64,000 bases of DNA, taken from assembly GCF_010093595.1 (NCBI RefSeq), contig NW_022985438.1:1202785-1266784 (forward strand), given 5' to 3'. Shown in pieces: positions 32,101-43,651 of this stretch. Source of the stretch: Mytilinidion resinicola. Taxonomy: Eukaryota > Ascomycota > Dothideomycetes > Mytilinidiales > Mytilinidiaceae. Numbering within the stretch: the stretch's first letter is position 1; each line of letters opens with the position of its first letter. The notes under the pieces are model-generated. The model ran no database searches and had not been told where the DNA came from. It saw only the letters and a list, made by a program, of their open reading frames with translations. A program made the position numbers and the translations under genes.

Positions 32101-32424
32101 GACACGCTGCCGGCGCCCTTACTAACAGAGCTAAGTAGTATCCTTAGGCCTTATAAGTGCTATTTCTTCTATTTACTTCTATAAAGATGCGCTAACGGAT
32201 TCTTGCAAACTAGGATACAGCGCGGCAGCCACAGCTCCTATATACTATACAACCCGCGCTTTTAGCATCTACCTACAAGTTCTAGATGCGAGCGAAGTGC
32301 TGCTAACAACTTTCTGCGTGCAATAAACTGCATTAAGGGCCCTCCGCCGTCCTACGCCTCTGGTTAGCAATAACTGTAGCAACAAAACAATTCTAACAAC
32401 AGCAACCTACTACAGTTCTAAGCG

Positions 32425-32476
32425 AAACTGGCTTCCCTTTAAACGCACTTATAATAAAGTGTGCGCTATACTATAA
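32425..32476 (+). repeat. Left 52-bp inverted terminal repeat
   Basis: Contains GGCTTCCCTTTAAACGCACT; 49 of 52 bases pair with the right copy. Confidence 0.8.
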
Positions 32477-33336
32477 GTGCAGGTGCAGATGCCTCCCAGG
32501 GACCAACTCCTCTAGATTAAGTAATATAAGGGTGTTAAACGTAATATAGGCTTATAGAAGGGAAAATAATTAATTAAGTTATAGAAGTGCAGTAACTGCA
32601 GAAGAGTTTATATACTATAGATTATATAATAAAGTTATATAATTATTCTAATAAAGGGACGGTTAATAGGGAATTTTTAGAGGTGTTATTAATCTCGGAA
32701 CTTTATTTAACTAGGTTCCTACTCCTACTAGTTTATAAAGGTCTATTAATAAATCTTAGTTAAATATATTAATAATAGGCCGAGTTCGGGTAATATAGTG
32801 CAAAGTGTAAAAAAAGTATAGTAAAATAGTTCTACGCCTTTATTATAGCTAGAAAAGGCATTTCCGCGTTATATTTATATTTTATATATTTCTATATATA
32901 ATCTATTATAATATTTGCTAATATAGTCCCTAAATTAACCTATAGGTAATTGCGACTACTAAATTTATTATAGTTTAGGATCTCTCTTACTATTTAAGGT
33001 TTATTATATACTATATTAATCTTTAACTAGTATTATTTACCACCGCACCTATATAAACGTCTATAACTTCCTATAATACAACTTTAGTTTAATCCTTTAA
33101 TTCTCCCCTACTATATACTGTCTATAATTCCTAATAAAATTTTATTTACCCTATAAACGCTCCGCACCTACTATAGCACCTAATATTAGAAAACGTTTCT
33201 ATATCTAGGGCCTATAATAATTCCTAGGCTTCCTATAACAGGTGTACTATAGTATAATAGATACAGAGATAATAGAGGCATAGTCTAACCTTTAAAAGTA
33301 AGTAATAGCTACTATCTAAGAACTATAAATTATTAC

Positions 33337-33430
33337 TAGAACTATTACCAGAACTATTACTAGAACTATAACCGGTTGCCAGGACTGTAACCTGTTTCCA
33401 GAACCGTCGCCAGAACTATAACCTGTTGTT
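33337..33430 (+). repeat. Short 12-bp tandem repeat within the RIP block
   Basis: Three near-exact copies of AGAACTATTACC, then more diverged CCAGAAC..ACC-like units. The later units keep C-rich sequence, unlike their surroundings. It may be a decayed low-complexity coding segment or a minisatellite. Confidence 0.5.
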
Positions 33431-33689
33431 AGAATCCGGAGAAAGGGGGCAAGAAGAACAAGGTAAAAGAGGAAGAGGTAAATTAATTTACAGGTGTAGT
33501 ATCTAATTTTTATATAGCTAATAGCTTTATAAAGAAGATTATATACTGCCTAAAAGTATTTTAATCTCTAAGGCAATATATTTATAGTATTATTTAGGGT
33601 TAAAAAGCTTTTAAAAACAGATTATTCTGCTATTTATATTAGTATTTAATATATATTTAAATATCTTCTATATTCCCCGGAAGCTCTTT

Positions 33690-36600
33690 AAAATATAAGT
33701 GGTTTTACTTAGTATATTTAAATTCTTTTTTAGTTTTTATTAAGAGAACTCTAGAATAAATATAATAATACCTGCAGCTACTAAAGTAGCAAATAAAGTT
33801 CCTAAAATATAGCATGTTAAATAACTAATATTAAAAGCTTATAACCAGGCTGCCTTAATTCCTTCGCCTAGAATTATAAAACTAGGATTACCGGAACTAA
33901 ATAACGGCTTCGGAGAGGCGGCAGCTCTATTACTGTACCCCTTAGCTAATTAAATACTAATAACTTAGCTAAGAATTCTTATAGGAAAAGCTATATTCCT
34001 GTCTAAGTTAACGGAGCCAGAATTTAAGGCTGCAGCTAGTATAATTGTATTGTTATAGGCCTCCCGAATTGCCGCTCGAATACTTTTATCTTTATCCTTA
34101 AATCTAAGGAATAGTATAATAATATTAATATTCTATTTATTAGGTTTAGGTAAAGCTATATACTTAATAGCCTATAATATATTAGCCCTCTATTATATAT
34201 ACTACAAAATAAACAGCAGTACCTTAGCTACTATTATAGGTATTATACTGTCGAAAATAGCACTATTAGAAATCTTCCTAATAAATAAATCTACTTTTGC
34301 AATATATAAGAGGGTGTTGCATACTGCAGTACTATAGCTAACTTTATCTATAATACTATATAGAAACTTAGTCCAGTTTTTATAATTTAAAAAATTAAGC
34401 TAGGAATAGTTTCGCAAAAGTTTCTTTTAAATTTCTGGATGCCCAGCGTTAACACTAGTGTCTAGAACAGCGACCTTAATCCTTTTATCGCCAGACTTTT
34501 AATATTTATTAATTAAAGGCCAAACTCTATTATTTAGCTTTTTAAGCTACTATTTTACTAAATTAGCTTTTAATATTATTAGTTCTACTTCTATATTATT
34601 ATATATATATATAATAGCTTATAATATAGGCCGTTATATTATATTCCTAAAGTTAAATAGAAAGCCTGCATTAATATAGAGACCTGCAGTATATAAAACT
34701 AAATCTATTAGCCCCTTTTTTTTAGTGTAAATTAGATATACTAGAAACTTTTTAAGCTGTATTAATCTAATTTTACTAATTTATAAGTGCTTTTACTAAG
34801 GCCTTAGTAGTAGAATACTCTAAACCTAATTTTTATTCTTATAGTTAGATATACACCTTAAGCAGAAAAATAGCTTTATTAAATTCTTTTTAGCGTTTCT
34901 AGGTTTATACTAGGCCAGCTATAGCGCCTAATATATGCGGATAGTTACTTCCAAGTACCTATATTATTGTCTCCTAGACCTTAATAAATAGCCTTTTAGC
35001 CTTATCCTATTATTATTAGCTATAGTAGGTCTATAATAAGTTATTTATACTAGTTAGTATTTTAGGGTACCCCTTTCCTAAAACTATCTCCCTTATCTTA
35101 ATTAATTCTAAATTAAGCTTTTCCGCCTCTTTATATTACCCTTTACTCTAGTATATTAAGGCTAAATTTAATAGGCTGTCTATTGCGTTTAGATACTTTT
35201 TTCTAAGAAGAGACTTAGTAGTTACCTGCACCTTTTTCTATAAATATATAGCCTTATCCTATTTCTTTTAAAGCCGGTAAATATTTACTAGGTTGCTTAT
35301 ACTAGAAATAGTTTCTAGATATATTAGTCCTATTATTTTTATTTATAGTTCTATAACTTTTAGTTCTAAATCTTCCGCTTTATTAAAACGTCCTTAGCTT
35401 TTATATAATAAAGCTAGACTATTTATACTTAATAGGGTGTTAGAATGCTCCGCTCTAAGCACTTTTATTCTGCTAAGTATAGCCCGCGTTCCTAGTGTTT
35501 TAGCCTCTATCTATTAGCCTTAGAGCTAATATAATATTGCGAGATTAGCTACGCTTATAAGGGTATTAGGATAATTATCTCCTAAAACCCTTAAACTTAT
35601 ATCTATTACTTATATATTTAAACTTTCTACTTTTTTCCACCGGCCTTAAACTATAAAAGTTAATATAAGGTTAGCTATATATTTTAGTATAGAGGGATAC
35701 TCTAAGCCTAGTATTTATTAGCAAATCTCTATTAGTTCCACCTTTAATTCCTCTACCTTATTCTATTACCCTTAATATCTATACGTTATTATAAGATTTA
35801 CTATATAGCTTAGTATTTTAGGATATTCTTTACCTTATACTTTCTTACTTATCTCTATTATTTATATTCTAAGCTTTTTAGCCTTCTTTTATTTCCCCTA
35901 GTCTCTGCGTATAGTTATAAGATTAGCTATATAGCTTAGTATATTAGAATATTCTCGGCTAACTACTTTTTTACTAGTTTCTATTATTTAGACTAGAAGC
36001 TTTTCTATATTATTCTATTGCCCTTAGCTCTAAAATATTAAGGTAAGATTAGCACTACTAGTAAATATAAAAGGATACTCTGCACTAAGTATTTAATATT
36101 AGATTTCCAGTACTTATATCTCTAGCTCCTTTGCCTTAGCCTATTTCCTATAATTTCTGAGGGCTACTATAAAATTAGCTATAAAGCTTAAAGTTTTAGA
36201 ATATTTCTAGCCTAGCACTATTTTACTTGCGCTTAAGGTTTATATAAACAACTTTTCCGTATTTTTCTACTACCTCTAGTTCTAGATTATTAATATAAAA
36301 TTAGCTTTACTTATAAGTATATAGAGGTGGTCTATACTAAGGATTTATTACTAAGTCTCTATTACTTATACTCTAAGCTTTTTAGCCTTTTTCTACTTTC
36401 CCTAGTTTCTATATACTATCGCAAAATTAGCTATATAACTTAGTATATTAGGATATTTTTAGCCTAGCACCTTCTTACTTGCGTTTATAGCTAGTATAAA
36501 TAAGTTTTCTACTTCTACTTTTCGCCCTTAGTTCTAGAATATTAACGCGAGATTAGCTATACTAGTAAGTATAAAGAAATAGTCCGCGCTAAAAATTCTT

Positions 36601-38620
36601 TACTAAGTTTCTATTACTTCTACTCTAAGCTTTTTAGCCTTTTTCTACTTTCCCTAGTTTCTATAGACTATTATAAAACTAGCTATATAGCTTAGTATAT
36701 TAAGGTATTCTTAACTAAGCTCTTTTTTACTAGTTTTTATAGTTTAAACTAGAAGCTCCTTTATATTATTCTAAAGCCCTTAGCTCTAAAATATTAATAC
36801 TAGCAGCGCCTTACTACTTAATATCTTCTTATCTTCTATACTAAATAGTTTTTTCCGAGCCTTTACTAATACTATAGAAAGCTCCTTAGTATTAGTATAA
36901 AGCCCTATTACCTAGGTATATAATACTATATTATAGAGTAATAAAGCCTACCTATTTAGCGCAACTTCGCTATTTAGCTGCTAACTTAATAAAAACCTTG
37001 CGTAAGGAAATAACGCCCTATATTTCTCCTAGTTTTTATAATTACTAGTAGGATATTCCTTATAAAAGATTTAAATACTTTTCTACTTCTACCTTTCTAG
37101 CTTTTTATACGCTTTTAGCTAATCTTAGGTAGCTGCTTATACTAGCCTGTATATATTAAAGGTTGCTGCGTTTTCGCTTTCTAAAATAAGTAAGAAGTTG
37201 CGTAGTACTATAATATTATCCTTATAACTATTATAGCTCTGCTTAGAATTAATATTATATCTATTTTAATTATACTAGCTATTTTCCTGCATAGCTTTAT
37301 ATTAAAGCAACGTTTCTAGAATCCCTTTAGAGTTAAAAAGGCTTATAAGCAATAGTAAGTTAGCTGCTAACTATTAACTCTAATAAATATATTTAAATAA
37401 AATTAGCCAGGTATTAATAAACGAGTTTTTAGCTTTAGAATCTTATTACACGTTTCCTATATTGCTTTTAAGCAGACGCGTTCTTTTACTTTTATTTTTA
37501 AACGCTTTTAGATACTAATTTATAGAAAACCGGGGCGCTTTTTATAAAATATATACAGCTGCTTATATAATAGTAAGCGGTATATATCTAAGCGCTGCTA
37601 TAAGCTTAGCAATATCGCCTCTATTTTCTTGCGTTCCTAGCTTCTTTTTATAGAAAGCTAGTATATACGCCTTTTTTATCGGTTCTACAGTAATAATATT
37701 ATTGCGCTTAGCCAGTTCTAGCGCTGCCTTCTTATTTCGCGTTATAATAAAAATTAAGCCGTGCTTGTAGTAGAGAAGGTACTTGCGTAAGGGTCTAGAA
37801 GTAGTTTTTAAGTCGGCAGCCTAGCTATTAAAAAGAAAGTAAGCGTTGTCAACGTTATTAAAAATAAGCAGCTACCGCTTTTTACTATTACGTAGCTAGT
37901 TATATACTAGCTTAAAAATATTAGCTATAGGGTTCTGCCGCCTATAGATCTTAATATTATTAGTAATATTATAATAGCTCTATTTAAACTAAGCCGCGTT
38001 ACTGGTATATACCTAGAATATCTACGTTTTAGGCGATTACTTATACGTAAAATAGGCATGCTTAATAGTAAGCTGCAACTTACTTTTCTAGTATTAGCGG
38101 ATAGTATAGTACTGTTAATAATATACACTATTTACTCTATACCGCCTATACTAATAAGCGCCACCTATAACGCCGGCGCAGCGTATTTTTAGCTAACCTA
38201 ATTAAGTATTATTCCTAGTTTAATAAAGTCGGTATTACAGGTATAGGGTATTATAATTAATAGGTATAGTAGAGTTTTTTATTGCTCTAGAAGTAGGGTT
38301 TCTATTAGTACTTACTTAGACCCTGCAGAGCTTAAATAGTTCTATAATTTACTAGGCAGCTAGTAAATACTATTAACAGGGCTGTTAATAATACTAGCTT
38401 AGAAGCTAGAATTCTTATTACTAAATAATATAGTATTAGCTATAATATTATAGTATAGTAGTAGTGCAGTAATCGGCGGTAAAATCTGCGGTAAAGCGCT
38501 AGCAGGATTTTAGCCTGGTAGTTTTAGCGCGCGTCTGCTACTGCCTAAGCTGCACGCAATTCTAGCCTTTTTATAGGTTAGAAGTTAGAATAGTAAATAG
38601 CGCACCTGCAGCTATATAAT
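33690..38620 (-). pseudogene. RIP-decayed NB-ARC / TPR receptor with subtilisin-like (S8) domain
   Basis: Three domains read on the minus strand in this order. NB-ARC (~38,180-37,500): a decayed P-loop (SIGGIE-like) near 38,140, a VxWVxASNAA-like strand and a kinase-2 strand now reading LIFNNVDNA near 37,850. TPR (~37,100-34,900): identical words recur at 35,869, 36,373 and 36,625, i.e. 504 and 252 bp apart, exact multiples of 126 bp = 42 residues, the kinesin-light-chain-type TPR period. Peptidase S8 (~34,490-33,700): the catalytic Asp motif VAVLDTS is kept (34,460-34,462). The His position reads Tyr (34,334-34,336) and the Ser position reads Leu (33,794-33,796); each is explained by one C-to-T change. 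Many in-frame stops are present. The N-terminal ~1.3 kb (38,620-39,900) is unassigned. It could be one fused gene or two adjacent genes. Confidence 0.7.
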
Positions 38621-39925
38621 AAAAGTTCTTACCTATTCCTATATAGCTATCTAGGTAGCCTTCTAATAGGCTTCTATAGTGCTTTAAATCTTTTTCTTTT
38701 TTTTCTACCTATAGAAGCTGCTTTTATTTATATAATATCTATCTAAATAGTAATTAATTACTAATCTCTAGTAAAAGCAATTAAGAATACTAAGATATAT
38801 ATATTTTAAGTCTCCGAACAATAACTATACCCTAGATAATAATATCTAGCTTAGCTGCGTCTGGCGCAAACCCTAAAACCCTAGGATATTTATTAGTTCC
38901 TATGCTAAAATTCTAAAAAATATTAAAATTAATTATACCTATAAGGGCTCTTAGACTATAGGGCTTAGTTATAAGTTCTATAGTAACCTCGGCCTATTTA
39001 CTAAAATTGCCCAGCTTTCTATATAACTTGCTGCCTATATTTAATAGGGAAAAACTAAAAATAGCTTCTACTAAGTCCCTATACTTAATATATATTTATT
39101 TAAGCCTACGCTAAAGTATATAAAAAATAGTATTACATTTATATTAGTAGAAATAATTAGGTTTAGTAATAGCTTATATATAATTACAGGTGTTAAAATC
39201 GCTAGAGGCAGGGAAGGCTTAAATATAAAATTAAGTAACTTTAGGGTTAATACTAAAGCTAGCGTGAATTAGATTATAGGAAACGTGCTAATTTATATTA
39301 GCGAGCGATTTATTTATATAAAAGGCTTGTATAATAACTAGGGATTTAAATTAACCGCAGATTTTATCTTTATATATTATATTCGGGAGATCTTCTATAA
39401 AAAAGGGGTTTTTAAAATAAAGGAGTATAATAAAGGAGCAGTGCTTTAGGGGGATATTAGCGCTGTTAGAAATAGTAAAAACGCGAAGCCGGACTTTTTT
39501 ATTAAGGATACTAAGATAGATAATATTAATCTTAAGGTTAATAGCGAAAAGTTCTCTTTTATTAATAATAACAGAGAAAAGTATAATTTCGTGCTTTAAG
39601 ATAGTATAGGAATTAATTTTCTTAAGATTAATTAGCCTAAAGTATAGTGCTTGCGGCTGTATAGCGAAAATATAGGAACTAAGTATAAATATATATACTA
39701 AAGACACTAGAGCCTTAGTTTAGAAAGCTTAATAATATCTTTTTTACTTATACTCTTTGTAATTTGCAACGCTATAAGTAGTACTTTAATTTAAATAGTT
39801 ATTATTATAATATAAATAAGTTATTCTATACTATATTAGAGCTGTGCTAAAGTATAGTATTTACGGCTTATTATACTATATACTAATAGGATAACGCTAT
39901 ACTATATTTATTAGCTAGGGCCTAA

Positions 39926-39977
39926 TTATAGTATAGCGTATACTTTATTATAAGTGCGTTTAAAGGGAAGCCGGTTT
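39926..39977 (-). repeat. Right 52-bp inverted terminal repeat
   Basis: Reverse complement of 32,425-32,476 with three transitions. This copy carries two extra G-to-A changes, consistent with slightly heavier RIP. Confidence 0.8.
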
Positions 39978-40379
39978 TACTAAAAACTATATAAGGTATT
40001 ACTAGGAGATAATATATATAATATCGGCAGGTATAATAGATATAATAAGGTATACTTAGTAAAAGTAGATATATTAATAGCATGCATAATATAGAGGCAG
40101 TAGATAAGCAGTAATAATTATTAAAAGGCGTTAGTCTAGTACTACTTACTATTATAATAGTGCGTATAATAACGGCAGGTATAAAGGGTACTATATAATT
40201 ACAACTCTAAGGCAGTAGGTATAATTAACAGAGTTATTATAAGGCGCAAGACTATAACTTCTAATTACTATTTATATATAGGTTGCAGCGTATATAAGCC
40301 TATATAAGTTACCTTATTATATTAAACCTCTGCTACTATATATATACTACTGGGGCTCTATAAGGTTATAGTATATTTT

Positions 40380-42081
40380 CTTTCTTTATAATATATATCC
40401 CGCTTATCTATACTACTAAGGCTTCCTCTACCTTTTATATAGTATATTAGCGCTTTCTATACTTTTTTTTATTTCTAGTAGCCTCTTCCTCTACCTCTAC
40501 TATAATATGCTTTAGCCGACTATATTTTCTCTTACTTTAAGCTTTTTTGCTTACCTTCTGCTTAGTATACTTTGCTTATACTGCTTTAATATCCTTATAG
40601 CTTATTACCCTTACCTTCCTAAAAATTTTAGACTTTATCTTTTAGTAAGTTTTAGCTTTATTATTTATCTTTAATAGGAGCTGAATTTAGTCTTAATTAA
40701 GGGCCTGTTAGGCAAAGAATATTTTAGCAGTATTAGTAAGCTTCTAAATAAGCTTCTAATAATACTTTATACTTATCTTATTATAAAAATCCTGCTTAAT
40801 CTAGGTAAGTAGCAACGTAAGAGCCTCTAATAATACTAAAGTTACTAGTATCTAGATAATATTATATTATAGATATAGTCTACTGCCTTTATAAGCTATA
40901 TAGATAGGCAGTAGGGTATATACCTTAGTAGCTGGCTTTATAATATCTCTAAGTACTCTATCTAGGTTAAAGGGAAATAAGCCGGATTTAGCCTATTCTG
41001 CAAGTATATTTTTTTTAGTTATTGCTTATTCTTTTACAGGGTAGTATAGAGTAGTAAAGTGTTCCTTATTAATTACAGTTATACCTTCTTAATATAGGCG
41101 TTCTACTTAGTTATAATAAGTATTCTTTAGTAGGGTAAAAACCAAAATATTGCAGGGCTAGAGCTTATAAAAGGTATAAAAGGGGAGTTAGCAGAGAATA
41201 ATATTATTTCCGAAGCAAAATTCTAATATTTTAAGGGTCTTATATATTCTAAAGCTATTATATATTAGTATTTATAGTTTCTAGTTAGCTTATACCTTAG
41301 TTTAGGGGTTAAATACTTATTTTATCTACTCTAGGCTAAGGTAGGAATTATTATAGCTAGACTTAAAAAATATATAGACCTATCCAGGGGTAGAATATAT
41401 TATCTAGTTGCTCTGATAGGTAGAGGCTGGCCAGATAATTATTAGGTTCAGACACTTACCACTCGCTAATACGCATTTAATAGCGGTTACTATTATACGT
41501 TTTACGCCGGCACCTCTATAGTCTTGCCGGTTATCCTTACTTACTAAGACTTTAACAGAGCCTAGTATAGAAAGCATAACTTCTGTCTTATCTATATTAT
41601 ATATATTCTCCGGCAGAATATTAGGCCTATAAAGTTCTGGTTTAATCACCTTAAACTAGTATATAATCTTAGGATATATATTATTATTGTGACAATTCCA
41701 GTCCATCGCCCTGTAATTCCTCCGGGCAAGTTCTAGATAGCGCTTCGCGAATGCCTGAGGCTAGTTCTTGTTCGGCGGCTTAATCGCCTTTATTGCAGAT
41801 TATCGGCGGGCAATGCTAAATGCTAGGAGAGGTATATCCTTAATACGCAGGGGAAATCCAAGAGCAGCCGTTCGCAATATATGCTGAACAAAGGCTATCT
41901 CTTCCGACAGGGTAAGGTACTGCTGGTGTTAGGCCTTAGTTAGTCTTAAGGGTTGTCCCTTATTATAATACCACACAGTGGTATAAGACACAGGGATGTT
42001 AGAGCATTCTGCTAGAGCAGTATAGGTTCTCCGCACATGCGTGGGCAGATTCTGCGCCAGCGCCTGGCTGGCTGGATCCAT
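40380..42081 (-). pseudogene. Pogo/Fot1-type transposase relic
   Basis: Starts MDPASQALAQNLP and ends in a basic tail (VISYEDIKA..AK..KKA.SKRK), the layout of fungal pogo-family transposases (~560 aa). The N-terminal helix-turn-helix part and the first DDE segment are readable: NIYNIDKTEVMLSILGSVKV, then RGAGVKR and a MIIWPAST-like stretch. The DDE motif normally reads DETGVMLS; here E and G are already changed. Several TAA/TAG codons replace Gln and Trp codons, as RIP produces. From 41,690 rightward decay is mild, while leftward it is severe. Terminal repeats of this element could not be found. Confidence 0.8.
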
Positions 42082-42587
42082 GGCTACTTACTGTAGTAAT
42101 AATGGAGGGGACACCGCGAGCATCGACAGTACGCAGCGCTGGGCAATAATGTACCTCCTGAGTTAAAATTAGAATAAGACAGGTGGCTGCAAGATTTAGA
42201 TTGAGCATAGCGCCTTTTTCAATACATCATGACATAACAATGCCAAGCCCTGTCGTGATCTCCCTCCTGCATGGAGATACTCTCGGTTTCCCGAAATACG
42301 GTTTGCTATGCCGCTGGAGTCTCGGAACAGGGACTCTCGTGATCAAACCTTCGTCCTGTAGCTCCGAAACCCGAAGAGATGCGATATGCCGTGACTGGGC
42401 AGGGGTAAACTGCTGAGACGCGAATGATCGTCAAGAACGCAACCTCCGACAGCAAGCTTAAGACCGCTGTAATTTTTTACTTTGAATGCGACGATATGGC
42501 CAGGGTTAACTGATCTATTAATGCACAGTATCCGTACTCCTATACAATGGTGTTGGTACATTCTAGATGCTGAAGAAGAGGATGTTG
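42082..42587. other. Unassigned non-AT-rich segment at the right edge of the insertion
   Basis: About 500 bp of normal composition between the transposase start and the right inverted repeat. Short open frames show no homology I recognise. It is either the 5' flank of the pogo element or part of another element that escaped RIP. Confidence 0.4.
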
Positions 42588-42612
42588 TTCCGCTACGGCA
42601 GTTGTTCCGTTA
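42588..42612 (-). repeat. Right 25-nt inverted repeat of the composite insertion
   Basis: Pairs with 31,545-31,569 at 23 of 25 positions and ends 3 bases before the first homologous SET codon of the right half. Confidence 0.6.
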
Positions 42613-42615
42613 CAG

Positions 42616-43651
42616 TTGGATGCACATTACGAAGACTGGGACGATAATTACGTTTTGCGCAAGACGGGTGATGCCAGAGGCCTTGGGCTCTTCTGTAAAG
42701 AAACGTTCGGGAAAGATTATCGTGAAGGAGACTTTGTGGGCGAAATGGCGGGCGTGATTAGACCTCCCGGTTATGATTTCGGTGACAAAGACGGATACCA
42801 CGTAGCTTTCCCGATCGGCAACTGTACGCCTAGGGTCATTGGATACGTGGATCCGTACGATACGGGCAGCTACATGAGGTTTGTCAATCACTCCTGTGAT
42901 TCTATTTGCGAGTTTCAACCGAGCAGGGTTGGGAATACCCGTATCAGTTCCGTGGTCGTGAAAAAAGGTAAAATTCTACGTGCGGGTAACGAAGTAACCA
43001 CGGATTATGGCCCTGGATACTTCCAAAATCTCGAAGCATGCCTTTGCGGGGAAGCGACATGTCGAAAACCACCTAAGAAAGCCAAGAAGAGAGGAAAAAT
43101 AGGAAGCATGACAAAAAGGATGCCGACAACGGAGAGGCCCCATCTGAGAGAAAAAGACGGCCAGTGAAATTGAAATGGATCTAGATCAAGAGGATGGTTA
43201 CGTGCCTCCACGCAGACCCAAACCAAGCTCCTACAAGGAGAAAGGCAAAAGTAGGGCTGAGTCCACGCGGGAAAGTGATCAAATGGATCTAGTTGAAGAT
43301 GATGAGTCGGATGATGAAGTTGGGACTAACGGCACAGGTAAGGTAGTATTCGATGGAAGAAGCGGCAAAACAAACAGCAGTCGGGCAGCTTTGGAAGTTT
43401 CTCGTGATCGAAAGACGAAGGCTATTACAGGCGTTACTGGGCATAAAGTCGTTAAAACGGGCATCAGAACACAAAATCTGCGCTCGAAGCCGAAGGCAAT
43501 ATTACCCCCAAGTGTGGGCAGTGCCAGGCCAACTTCTTTCAAACAAACAACATCTCTCGGCCGACCAAGATCCGACAACCTCAAGAGAAAGAGGCCTGCT
43601 ATAGAAGAGGACGCTCGCTCAGACCAGAGCGAGACCGAAAACCCTGCTTAG
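42616..43651 (+). pseudogene. 3' half of the split SET-domain gene, with frameshifted tail
   Basis: Opens without a start codon at LDAHYEDWDDNYVLRK and continues GLGLFCKE, GEMAGVIRPPGY, RFVNHSCDS, NEVTTDYGPGYF and CLCG..TC. This is the complete SET and post-SET core matching the intact paralog. Its first residues join exactly to the end of the 5' half at 31,527. After 43,090 the Lys/Arg/Asp-rich tail is open in three successive frames (to 43,167, then RKHDKKDADNGEAPSERKRR, then MDLDQEDGYVPPRRPK to 43,651). This implies one or two indels, or unrecognised tiny introns. With no promoter or ATG it is presumably dead. Confidence 0.78.

Larger units (their letters stand above)
32425..39977. mobile_element. 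7.55-kb element with 52-bp inverted terminal repeats and NB-ARC/TPR/protease cargo
   Basis: The 52 bases at 32,425-32,476 are the reverse complement of 39,926-39,977, with three differences, all transitions of the type RIP makes. Weaker complementarity continues 4-5 bases outward. Between them lies the minus-strand NB-ARC/TPR/subtilisin-like relic, with no transposase recognised. This fits a non-autonomous DNA element that captured genes. Alternatively, two independent copies of a short repeat might flank the genes by chance. No clear target-site duplication was seen. Confidence 0.6.
31528..42615. mobile_element. ~11.1-kb composite repeat insertion splitting a SET gene
   Basis: The interval between the two halves of the SET gene. 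From ~31,560 to ~41,690 it is extremely AT-rich and full of TpA, with stops in all frames. In the sample line 36,421-36,480 I count 12 TpA against 2 CpA and 0 TpG. This is the signature left by RIP, which converts CpA to TpA. Inside are an LTR-like fragment, a TIR-bounded 7.55-kb element and a pogo-type transposase relic. A 25-nt inverted repeat with two mismatches lies 17 bases inside the left edge and 3 bases inside the right edge. Whether this is one large element or several nested insertions cannot be settled by eye. Confidence 0.65.

Noticed and set aside
33690..34490. Subtilisin-like remnant as a secreted protease gene on its own
   Set aside because: No signal peptide or pro-region can be read, and it follows TPR sequence in the same direction, so it is annotated with the receptor relic; separate origin remains possible.
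31600..41400. CRISPR-like or centromeric interpretation of the AT-rich repeats
   Set aside because: The periodicity equals 42-residue TPR units and the sequence translates to known domains; no spacer-repeat pattern was seen.
31528..42615. Reading the 11-kb interval as one giant intron of the SET gene
   Set aside because: A TAA stop directly follows the last homologous codon and precedes any usable GT donor. The interval is repeat-filled, although TTACAG before 42,616 does resemble an acceptor.
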